NCBI GenBank assembly: GCA_964450435.1 | Contig: CAYVCX010000018.1 | Coordinates: 1 to 42,927 of the forward strand | DNA from: SKLM01 sp964450435 | Lineage (GTDB): Bacteria > Chloroflexota > Anaerolineae > B4-G1 | DNA: 42,927 bases | Direction of reading: 5' to 3' | Shown: piece after piece, positions 1 through 6,668 of the stretch | Position numbering within the stretch: the stretch's first letter is position 1 | Layout: every line of letters begins with the position of its first letter | The notes under the pieces: generated by a model | Database searches by the model: none | The model's input: only the letters and a program-made list of their open reading frames with translations | What the model was told of the DNA's origin: nothing | Translations under genes and position numbers: made by a program

Positions 1-18
1 CCATCATTTGATAAGTGA

Positions 19-102
19 CAAAGCACTAGGTATCCCTTTGTGGCCTCTCTGGTGCTGATTCCCATTACGTTGCTGGTGGGCTTGGTCACGTTGAGGGTAT
101 GA
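19..102 (+). CDS. Possible 3' tail of an upstream membrane protein (partial)
   Basis: Reading frame 1 runs open from 19 to a TGA at 100-102 and encodes a hydrophobic stretch resembling a final membrane helix (residues such as VASLVLIPITLLVGLV). The stop lies inside the ribosome-binding region of the gene that starts at 104, as expected for the last gene before it in an operon. However, an in-frame TGA at 16-18 blocks the frame just inside the window. So either this is chance, or the upstream gene carries a frameshift or sequence error near the window edge. Identity unknown. Confidence 0.25.
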   Translation, partial: QSTRYPFVASLVLIPITLLVGLVTLRV

Positions 103-103
103 G

Positions 104-2524
104 ATGCTGATCTATGTTGGTCTCTTCCTGCTCTCGGCGGCTACCCTCGCGTTCGAGATCAACCTCACGCGTCTATTCTCGGTTGCCCAGTTCTATCATT
201 TTGCCTTTATGGTTGTCAGCCTGGCCCTTCTCGGCTTCGGCGCCAGCGGTACCTCCTTGACCCTGTTTCCGCGTCTGAGACAACACGGGCTCCGGCTCCT
301 GTCCTGGCTTGCGTCGCTATTCGCCTTCGCGACCGTTGGCTCCTATGTCTTGACCCTCTACGTCCCCTTCGATTCCTTTCGCGTTGCGCGGGATTGGCGC
401 CAGTTGGTCGTCCTTCTCCTCCACTACGTTGCCCTTGCTGTCCCCTTCTTCTGTAGTGGCACGGCTGTCGGACTGCTGTTGATGACGCGTCCCAAAGAAG
501 GGGGACGCGTCTACGCAGCCAATCTGACCGGTTCCGCCGTTGGGTGTGCCCTGGCTGTCGCTACCCCCGCGTTGGTTGGAGGTGAGGGCGTTGTCCTTTT
601 GTGTGCTGCCCTGGGTCTCGTGGCGGCTTTCTTCTTTCAGCGCCATCTGACAGCTACTCCTCGGCCCGCGTTGCGCGCGCTGCTCCATCTCCTGCGTGTC
701 GCTCAGGCCGCCCTGATTCTTGTCTTGCTCGTCGCTGCGCTTCGAACCCCGGACTTCCTCAATGTTCGTCTGTCGCCCTACAAGAGCCTCAGCTACCTGC
801 TGCAGTACCCTGATGCAGAGCGGGTGTTTCAGGGTTGGAACGGCTTCTCACGCGTGGACGTCGTCCGGTCTGAGAGCATCCGTGGCTTACCGGGGAGCGG
901 CTTCCGCTGTTCCGCAGATCCTCCGCGCCAGCTGGGCCTCACCGTCGACGGTGACGACTTGAACTACATCAGCCAGGTTGAGCCGGGCTTCACAGATCTG
1001 GCATTCACCGATTGCCTGCTGACGGCCCTTCCTTATCGACTGCGGCCTGGGGCTCGCGCGTTGGTGCTGGAGCCTGGTGGTGGCTTGGAGGTTCTGACGG
1101 CGCTCGCGGAAGGGGCCGGCGAAGTCACCGTCGTCGAGCCAAATCCCCTCATCGTCACCGCTGTACGCCAGCAAGGGGAATGGGCCGGAGATCTCTATGA
1201 CGATCCACGGGTCAATCTGGTCGTGGAGCAGGGGCGGACGTACGCGCGGCGAACCCACGACCGCTATCGCGTAGTTACCCTGTCGCTAAACACTCCTCAA
1301 CGCACGGTCACGTCCGGTGCCTATAGCCTCAATGAGGATTACCGCTACACCGTCGAGGCGTTTGCTGACTACCTGGTCCGGTTGAGACACGATGGCTTGC
1401 TCGTGGTGACGCGTTGGCTTCAGGTTCCGCCGTCGGAGTCGATCCGGGCCTTTGCCCTGGCGGTCGAGGCTGTCGAGCACATCGGAGACGATCCGCGGAC
1501 CAGCATCGTGGCTTTGCGCAGTTACCGACAGATGCTGATCCTGGTGCGGCGTGGGCGCTTCACGGCCGAGGAGTTGGACGCGGTAAGGGCCTTTGCCGAT
1601 CTGCGTGCCTTTGATCTTGTATACATGCCCGACATACGTCTGCACGAAGTCAACCGTTACAACGTGCTGCCTGATCCGGTCTATCATCAGGCCTGTGTGG
1701 GGCTCTTAGACGCTCAGGATCGTCATGCATGGTACCGTGGTTATTCGTTCGACGTGAAGCCTACTACCGACGACCACCCTTTCTTTGGACACTTCTTCCG
1801 TTGGGCGCAGACGCGGGAGGTCTTAGCTATGGCCGGTCACACGTGGCAGCCGTTTGGAGGGGCGGGTTATTTCGTGTTGCTGATCTTGTTAGTCCTGGCT
1901 GTAGTGGCGGCTGGGGTGCTCATCGTATTGCCTATCGCCGGGCTAAGACGCCAGGGACGAGCGCTGGGAAGGCCGTTGGTCTACTTTGCTCTGCTGGGGC
2001 TGGGCTACCTCTGCGTGGAGATTCCGTTGATGCAGCGCTTCATCCTCTTCCTGGGGCAGCCAGCTTATGCCTTGGCCGTGGTCCTCTTTGCCATTCTCCT
2101 GTTTTCTGGCGTGGGGAGCGCGGTTTCCGACCGCCTGCCACTGCGTCCTGTCTTGATCTTGTTGCCCGCCCTGGTTGGTACCTACGTGCTCCTGTTGTCC
2201 AGTCTCTTCGAGGCTACCCTGGGTGCTGCTCTATGGGCTCGGGTGATCATCGCGGTGGCGACGCTGGCTCCGCTGGGCTTCCTCATGGGGATCCCTTTCC
2301 CCAAGGGCATAGCGCTTCTTGAGCAGAGCTCGCCTATCTTGATCCCCTGGGCATGGGGCGTGAATGGTGCCATCTCGGTCGTAGCTTCAGTTCTGGCGGC
2401 CCTTCTTGCGCTCTCCTGGGGATTCTCCGTCGTGCTGCTCTTTGGGGCTGCCAGCTACGCCGTGGCAGGCTTCACGGTTGTGGGCTTCACTCGTCCCCGT
2501 TTTCCTGGATCGCCTCCCCGGTGA
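104..2524 (+). CDS. Polytopic membrane protein with spermidine-synthase-like SAM-fold domain
   Basis: An 806-residue protein in three parts. There are about six N-terminal membrane helices (residues 1-220), a soluble Rossmann domain (about 225-590) and about five to six C-terminal helices (590-800). The soluble part resembles spermidine synthase. It has a nucleotide-binding turn E-P-G-G-G at 323-327, an acidic strand end at Glu345 followed by P-N, and the family-typical T-D-D-H-P-F-F motif near 550. Such membrane spermidine-synthase-like proteins are widespread in bacteria, and their substrate is not established. A polyamine product is not assured, because the N-terminal aminopropyltransferase features are not clear. 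The start ATG follows GAGG at 92-95. The last 38 bases overlap the convergent gene at 2487-3317. Confidence 0.8.
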   Translation: MLIYVGLFLLSAATLAFEINLTRLFSVAQFYHFAFMVVSLALLGFGASGTSLTLFPRLRQHGLRLLSWLASLFAFATVGSYVLTLYVPFDSFRVARDWRQLVVLLLHYVALAVPFFCSGTAVGLLLMTRPKEGGRVYAANLTGSAVGCALAVATPALVGGEGVVLLCAALGLVAAFFFQRHLTATPRPALRALLHLLRVAQAALILVLLVAALRTPDFLNVRLSPYKSLSYLLQYPDAERVFQGWNGFSRVDVVRSESIRGLPGSGFRCSADPPRQLGLTVDGDDLNYISQVEPGFTDLAFTDCLLTALPYRLRPGARALVLEPGGGLEVLTALAEGAGEVTVVEPNPLIVTAVRQQGEWAGDLYDDPRVNLVVEQGRTYARRTHDRYRVVTLSLNTPQRTVTSGAYSLNEDYRYTVEAFADYLVRLRHDGLLVVTRWLQVPPSESIRAFALAVEAVEHIGDDPRTSIVALRSYRQMLILVRRGRFTAEELDAVRAFADLRAFDLVYMPDIRLHEVNRYNVLPDPVYHQACVGLLDAQDRHAWYRGYSFDVKPTTDDHPFFGHFFRWAQTREVLAMAGHTWQPFGGAGYFVLLILLVLAVVAAGVLIVLPIAGLRRQGRALGRPLVYFALLGLGYLCVEIPLMQRFILFLGQPAYALAVVLFAILLFSGVGSAVSDRLPLRPVLILLPALVGTYVLLLSSLFEATLGAALWARVIIAVATLAPLGFLMGIPFPKGIALLEQSSPILIPWAWGVNGAISVVASVLAALLALSWGFSVVLLFGAASYAVAGFTVVGFTRPRFPGSPPR

Positions 2525-3317
2525 ACGGAACGAAGGCGACGCCCCCCTCATTGTAGGCTTTCAACTCACCATTAGGCTGCTTCACGAATTTCCACAGAGT
2601 CTGGTAGCCTCCCCGTGGGCCGATAGGGATCACCATTCGTCCCCCGACCGCTAGTTGTTCTCGCAGAGGCTCTGGAACGTGATCTGGGGCGGCGGTGACG
2701 ATGATGCCGTCGAACGGGGCGTGCTCCGGCCAGCCGTAGTAGCCGTCTCCCTGCTTGCAGTGGACGTTTGTATAGCCCAGGTTCTTCAGTGTCTCTTCGG
2801 CTCTCTCCGCCAACTCCGGGATGATTTCCACGGTGTACACCTCTACTCCAGGGAGTTCAGCCAATACTGCCGCCTGGTAGCCTGAGCCGGTGCCCACCTC
2901 AAGGACCTTGTCCCCCTCCTCCAGCTCAAGCAGCTCGGTCATCATCGCCACGATGTACGGTTGCGAGATAGTCTGACCGAAACCAATCGGCAGGGGATAG
3001 TCGCCATAGGCAGCATCGCGCTGATCTTTGGGCACGAACAGGTGACGGGGGACGTTGTCCATCGCTCGGAGCACGTCCTCGTCGGTGACGCCTCGATTCT
3101 TGATTGTCTGGACTACCATCTGTTCTCTCTGTTGGGCAAATCTAGTCTCTTCTTCGCGGGGTGGGGCTGCCGAGTTGTGCTCGGACGTCGGAGCACCAGT
3201 GCAGGACACGGACAGAACGAGCACCAAGCTGAAAATCGCCGCAGCGCCTGCTCCGTGGGCTCTCTCTTGCCGGAGCCGCCCTGGGGCTGCCTCTGCACGG
3301 CAGGTGACAGAGCTCAA
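2487..3317 (-). CDS. pcm: Protein-L-isoaspartate O-methyltransferase with signal-like N-terminus
   Basis: A 276-residue protein that would methylate isoaspartyl residues in damaged proteins using SAM. Family motifs are complete: N-V-P-R-H-L-F-V-P near 88-96, T-I-S-Q-P at 116-120 and the SAM loop G-T-G-S-G-Y-Q at 142-148. It starts at TTG (3315-3317), supported by a perfect AGGAGG eight bases upstream. The oddity is the first 55 residues: an Arg-containing n-region, a hydrophobic segment and Cys39 in a lipobox-like context (S-V-S-C, with an atypical -3 Ser), then a Pro/Ala/Glu linker. The normal enzyme is cytosolic because its cofactor is. An exported or membrane-tethered form is inferred from sequence only. 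Its 3' end overlaps the gene ending at 2524. Confidence 0.85.
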   Translation of the reverse strand: MSSVTCRAEAAPGRLRQERAHGAGAAAIFSLVLVLSVSCTGAPTSEHNSAAPPREEETRFAQQREQMVVQTIKNRGVTDEDVLRAMDNVPRHLFVPKDQRDAAYGDYPLPIGFGQTISQPYIVAMMTELLELEEGDKVLEVGTGSGYQAAVLAELPGVEVYTVEIIPELAERAEETLKNLGYTNVHCKQGDGYYGWPEHAPFDGIIVTAAPDHVPEPLREQLAVGGRMVIPIGPRGGYQTLWKFVKQPNGELKAYNEGGVAFVPFTGEAIQENGDE

Positions 3318-3355
3318 ATCGTTCGCCTCCTGGTCGTCTTCCGTGGCCTGCGGCG

Positions 3356-3384
3356 ATTGTACCTTGAATGCTGTTCCCTGCCAA
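3356..3384 (-). promoter_or_regulatory. Sigma-70-type promoter for pcm
   Basis: On the minus strand TTGGCA (3379-3384) and TACAAT (3356-3361) are separated by exactly 17 bases. They lie about 40 bases upstream of the TTG start of the methyltransferase gene, so the leader is short. Confidence 0.65.
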
Positions 3385-3395
3385 ACGCCCTTGCG

Positions 3396-3555
3396 GAGAG
3401 TGTTGAATGAGTCGCGCCTGGCTCAATCGGTGGGGCACGCACGCCGCAGAACTGGGCGCTATCGTGATGCCCTTCCTGTTTGAGGCCCGTCTTGATCCGA
3501 GAGTGGGGCGTCTGCCCTGGGCGCCAATCCCTTTATCCCAAATCCTCACCCGATT
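3396..3555 (+). repeat. Degenerate copy of a small inverted-repeat element
   Basis: Positions 3400-3437 match 3915-3952 at 32 of 38 bases. Positions 3502-3517 match 4017-4032 exactly over 16 bases. Both block pairs are 102 bases apart, so the two stretches are colinear copies of one element. This copy lacks a clear right-hand inverted repeat, so its right boundary is estimated from the better-preserved copy. Confidence 0.55.
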
Positions 3556-3582
3556 TCCCAAAAATTATCCCCAATTTCCCCC

Positions 3583-3611
3583 TTGACGCGCACCCACTTT
3601 CGTAGTATCCT
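3583..3611 (+). promoter_or_regulatory. Strong orphan sigma-70-type promoter
   Basis: TTGACG (3583-3588), a 17-base spacer and TATCCT (3606-3611) lie just after an A/T-rich run at 3551-3580 that could act as an UP element. No convincing coding gene follows for over 700 bases, so it may drive a non-coding transcript or be a relic of the repeat element. Confidence 0.55.
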
Positions 3612-3910
3612 ATCGTCGTATCCGACTTCGCCCTTGCTGTCTTTCTGCCCTCTAGACCGTCTTCGCGGCAGCGACGGGCAGAACCTGCCTCCTACGACCT
3701 TTAACAACTGACGACCAGTCTCCCCCGCTCGTCACTTCCCCCTCCGACCCACCCTTTGATCCCGACAAAAAAGGCGCCGAGGAAACAAACCTTCTCAACC
3801 CTGCGCCTTTCTGCCTCCTTCGAGTCCAGATGACCCGGCGCGGCCTGGACCACCAGGTTGAGCACCATCGGTCTCCTCGCAATCAGGCGGAGCAGGGGGG
3901 TATCTCGTCC
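3612..3910. other. Gene-poor interval, no gene recognised
   Basis: This 300-base stretch between the two repeat copies is pyrimidine-rich on the plus strand and has no recognisable protein family in any frame. Short open frames on both strands lack ribosome sites and typical composition. It contains a run of A at about 3767-3772. If the promoter at 3583-3611 is active, this would be the transcribed region. Confidence 0.4.
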
Positions 3911-4069
3911 GAGGGTGTTGAATAAGTCCCGGCTGGCTCGATTCGTGGGGCAGAGGGACTGTAGAGGCGAGTATTCTCTATGTGCTCGCCCTATCATGGC
4001 GCTCTCAAGAGCCAGAAGTGGGGCGTCTGCCCATTGGGTTGGTCATCCCAGGCGTTTTTCAACACCCTC
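3911..4069 (+). mobile_element. MITE-like element with terminal inverted repeats
   Basis: The left end (from 3911) reads GAGGGTGTTGAATAA. The right end, read inverted from about 4069, gives GAGGGTGTTGAAAAA, a near-perfect 15-base terminal inverted repeat enclosing about 159 bases with no transposase. The end sequence resembles ends of transposase-mobilised insertion sequences, but I cannot assign a family. A second, decayed copy sits at 3396-3555 in the same orientation. No clear target-site duplication is visible at the flanks. Confidence 0.6.
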
Positions 4070-4096
4070 CTTGCGGTGGTCGACCATGGCCTTCTA

Positions 4097-4105
4097 TGGT
4101 ACAAT
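4097..4105 (+). promoter_or_regulatory. Possible extended -10 promoter
   Basis: TGG precedes TACAAT (4100-4105), an extended -10 arrangement, with no good -35. It is the only reasonable candidate upstream of the lipoprotein gene at 4369 and would give a leader of about 255 nt. Confidence 0.3.
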
Positions 4106-4368
4106 CTCCCCATGCGCCGAGTCTAGGTTCTGGGGTGAGGTCTCCTCAACCCCTCAAGCGGCGGTTGCTGCGGGTGGGCGCCTGCTTCCACGGTGGCTCA
4201 CGCGAAGAGGTCGAGTTTTCGAGTGTCTTGCGGTCCGCTTCTCCGCCAGGATCGGAACGCCGTGGTAAGAAGTGAGGATGTTCTTTGCAGCATTGTAGAG
4301 TCGGGCGTCCGCGATACGCAGGCGTGGAAGTGTCTCGGCTCGTGCCGGTCTGAATAGGGGAGGTTCTT

Positions 4369-5622
4369 GTGGGGAAAGCCGTTCTGTTGTCGCTCGTCCT
4401 GGTTCTCGGGTCGGCCGCCGGCTGTGCGCCAGCTGCCCCAGAGGCTATCCCGTCGCCCTCACCATCTCCGGTGCCGTCGACGCCTGAGGCAGACGCCACC
4501 GATGTTCCTGCCACACCAGCGTCATCCGGCCCTGCTTCCTGCCAAGTCTTCACTTTGCCGCCCGAAGCCCCGGTTCCGCCCGTCGGTGATGACGATCACG
4601 TCGTGGGCCCCGATGAAGCGCCCATCACCTTTATCGAGTATGCTGATTTCCAGTGTCCTGCTTGCTCAGGACTGCATACCCTGCGTGAATACTTGATCGA
4701 CAAGTATGAAGGTCAGCTCCGTTTCGTCTATCGGCATCTGCCTTTGACCACCATCCATGATAAGGCTGTCATCACCGCTGAGGCCGCAGAAGCGGCCGCC
4801 ACAGAGGGGAAGTTCTGGGAGATGCATGACCTGCTCTACGAGAGGCAGCAGGAATGGAGTGGGCTCTCCGAAGAGGAGCTTCTGACAAGACTCATCGAGT
4901 ACGCTGAAGAGCTGGAGCTTGATGCCGAGGGCTTTGAACAGGCGCTCACCGAGCATACGCACCGGGAGGAGATTCTTGCCGACTACGAAGCTTATCAGGA
5001 GTACGGTCAGATGGCGACCCCAACGTATGTTGTCAACAGGATCTTCTACCCAACTCAGGAGTTCGGGGGCTTCGGTCAGCTCGAGGGCTTCATTGGCTTG
5101 GTTTCTCTGCAGGATCGGATGTATGATTCACCTCCGCCTCAGGTCATTGAACCGGACAAGGACTATGCCGCCACGATTCGCACGAGCAAGGGCGACATAG
5201 TCGTCGACCTCTTCGCCGAGCAGGCTCCCACGAATGTCAACAGCTTCGCCTTCCTGGCGCGTGAGGGATGGTACGATGGTCTCGACTTCTTTTTCGTCGA
5301 CCACGAGCAGGTTGCGTTGAGTGGCGATCCGACGAACTCGGGCAGTGGGTTGCCGTATCCCGGCTACTATTGCGGTGACGAAACCCCGTCGGAGCTCTCT
5401 TTCGATGAGGGAGGTCTGCTGGCGTTGTACACCGGTGCTCCCGATCGCAATAGTAGCTCCTTCTTCATCAGCTACACACCTCAACCGGCATTGACGGGCA
5501 ACTTCACTATCATCGGCCGCGTCAGCGAGGGCATGGATGTCGCCGAGAGCCTTACCGCGAGACAACCCGGCCCTGACCAGCCGGACCCAGACATCATTGA
5601 GGCGATCCTGATCGAGGAGTAA
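4369..5622 (+). CDS. Lipoprotein: DsbA-like thiol oxidoreductase fused to a cyclophilin-like domain
   Basis: A 417-residue protein starting at GTG behind a GGGGAGG site. The N-terminus is a lipoprotein signal peptide ending G-S-A-A-G-C, followed by a Pro/Ser/Thr/Ala linker. Residues about 75-245 are a DsbA-family thioredoxin domain with C96-P-A-C99 and a cis-proline at Pro218 (A-T-P-T). Residues 266-417 are a cyclophilin fold (K-G-D-I-V-V-D-L-F, then S-F-A-F-L-A-R-E-G). Anchored outside the membrane, it could form disulfides and act on prolines in secreted proteins. The cyclophilin catalytic positions are not conserved: the Arg55 equivalent is Phe309, the Gln63 equivalent Leu317, and the Trp121 and His126 equivalents Ala and Phe. 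This half is therefore probably a binding domain rather than an isomerase. Confidence 0.85.
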   Translation: MGKAVLLSLVLVLGSAAGCAPAAPEAIPSPSPSPVPSTPEADATDVPATPASSGPASCQVFTLPPEAPVPPVGDDDHVVGPDEAPITFIEYADFQCPACSGLHTLREYLIDKYEGQLRFVYRHLPLTTIHDKAVITAEAAEAAATEGKFWEMHDLLYERQQEWSGLSEEELLTRLIEYAEELELDAEGFEQALTEHTHREEILADYEAYQEYGQMATPTYVVNRIFYPTQEFGGFGQLEGFIGLVSLQDRMYDSPPPQVIEPDKDYAATIRTSKGDIVVDLFAEQAPTNVNSFAFLAREGWYDGLDFFFVDHEQVALSGDPTNSGSGLPYPGYYCGDETPSELSFDEGGLLALYTGAPDRNSSSFFISYTPQPALTGNFTIIGRVSEGMDVAESLTARQPGPDQPDPDIIEAILIEE

Positions 5623-5626
5623 CAGA

Positions 5627-5700
5627 TTGATGACCAGGGCCGCCTGGATGCGTGTGACCGGTGTCCCGGCTGTATCCGATGCTCGCTTGGTGGTCATCAA
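5627..5700. repeat. Ten-base inverted repeat in the intergenic region
   Basis: TTGATGACCA (5627-5636) is perfectly inverted as TGGTCATCAA (5691-5700) with 54 bases between. It lies just after the stop of the lipoprotein gene and before radC. It could be the base of an RNA stem or an operator-like pair. No T-run follows, so it is not a classical terminator. Confidence 0.35.
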
Positions 5701-5823
5701 AGTGATCTGAAGCAGCCGCTCTGGTCTCGTTCGGTGGACAATGATCAAGACCACTGCCCTTTTTCCTCCTCGGTTCCAATGAAAGCTCGGAGCGGAAGCA
5801 GTGGGCAACGCGAAGGGGGTGCA

Positions 5824-6522
5824 GTGAGGCAGCTGACGAGGCCGACAATCAAGGATCTCCCCGTCGAGGAGCGTCCCCGCGAACGGCTGGTACTGGTCGG
5901 AGAGGGAGCGCTTTCCACGGCGGAGTTGTTGGCCATCATCCTACGGACCGGTGTGGGCGGCGAGAGTGCCCTCGATATGGCCAGTGGGCTGCTATCCACC
6001 TACGATGGACTCACCGGGCTCGCGCGAGCGAGCTTCGCAGAGTTGAGGGCCGAACGCGGCTTGGGGAATGCCAAGACAGCCCAGCTGAAGGCAGCTCTGG
6101 AGCTGGGCCGCCGTATGCTTCTCGCCACCCCGGAGGATCGCCTGGTTGTCTGCTCCCCATCCGACGTCGCGCAGCTTCTGATGGCCGAGATGGGACATCT
6201 CGATCAGGAGAACTTCCGGGTCCTATACCTCGATACACGTAACCACCTCCTTGGGTCTGAGACTGTCTATGTTGGTAGCCTCAATGCTTCTCATATTAGA
6301 GTAGGGGAGGTGTTTCGTGACGCCGTCAAGCGGAACTGCGCCGCCGTCATCGTCGCCCACAACCACCCGTCAGGAGATCCGTCGCCGTCCCCCGAGGACG
6401 TGGAGGTCACCCGGCAGCTGATCGCGGCGGGCACCCTGCTTAACATCGAACTGCTCGATCATCTGGTCATTGGTCAGCAACGCTTTGTGAGCCTGCGTGA
6501 GCGCGGCCTCGGCTTTGAATAG
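5824..6522 (+). CDS. radC: RadC family JAB/MPN-domain protein
   Basis: A 232-residue protein. The frame is open from 5734, but the family N-terminus (I-K-D-L-P-V-E-E-R-P-R-E-R) fits a GTG start at 5824 behind AAGGGGGT. An N-terminal helix-hairpin-helix-type region (about 20-90, with G-L-G-N-A-K-T-A) is followed by a JAB metal-binding domain. The metal motif is complete: H179-N-H181-P-S-G-D, then S189 and D192, matching HxHx7Sxx D. RadC proteins were named for DNA repair, but their biochemical role remains unclear. Length and motif order are standard for the family. It is alone on its strand between unrelated genes, with no repair partner beside it. Confidence 0.9.
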   Translation: MRQLTRPTIKDLPVEERPRERLVLVGEGALSTAELLAIILRTGVGGESALDMASGLLSTYDGLTGLARASFAELRAERGLGNAKTAQLKAALELGRRMLLATPEDRLVVCSPSDVAQLLMAEMGHLDQENFRVLYLDTRNHLLGSETVYVGSLNASHIRVGEVFRDAVKRNCAAVIVAHNHPSGDPSPSPEDVEVTRQLIAAGTLLNIELLDHLVIGQQRFVSLRERGLGFE

Positions 6523-6668
6523 CACACGGATGTGCTGCCCTTCGTCGGTGAGGACAGAGCCCCTTCGGTGGCGTCGTCGTTTGCCAGGGTTGGGTGCTTT
6601 GTTCACGCTGGCGATGGAGCGAAAGCTCCTCACCGTGACAGGGTATTGGCTGGCGTAGGAGGACACTG

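Noticed and set aside
5128..5808. Minus-strand open frame of 226 codons
   Set aside because: It is antisense to the cyclophilin domain, with no recognisable family and no ribosome site.
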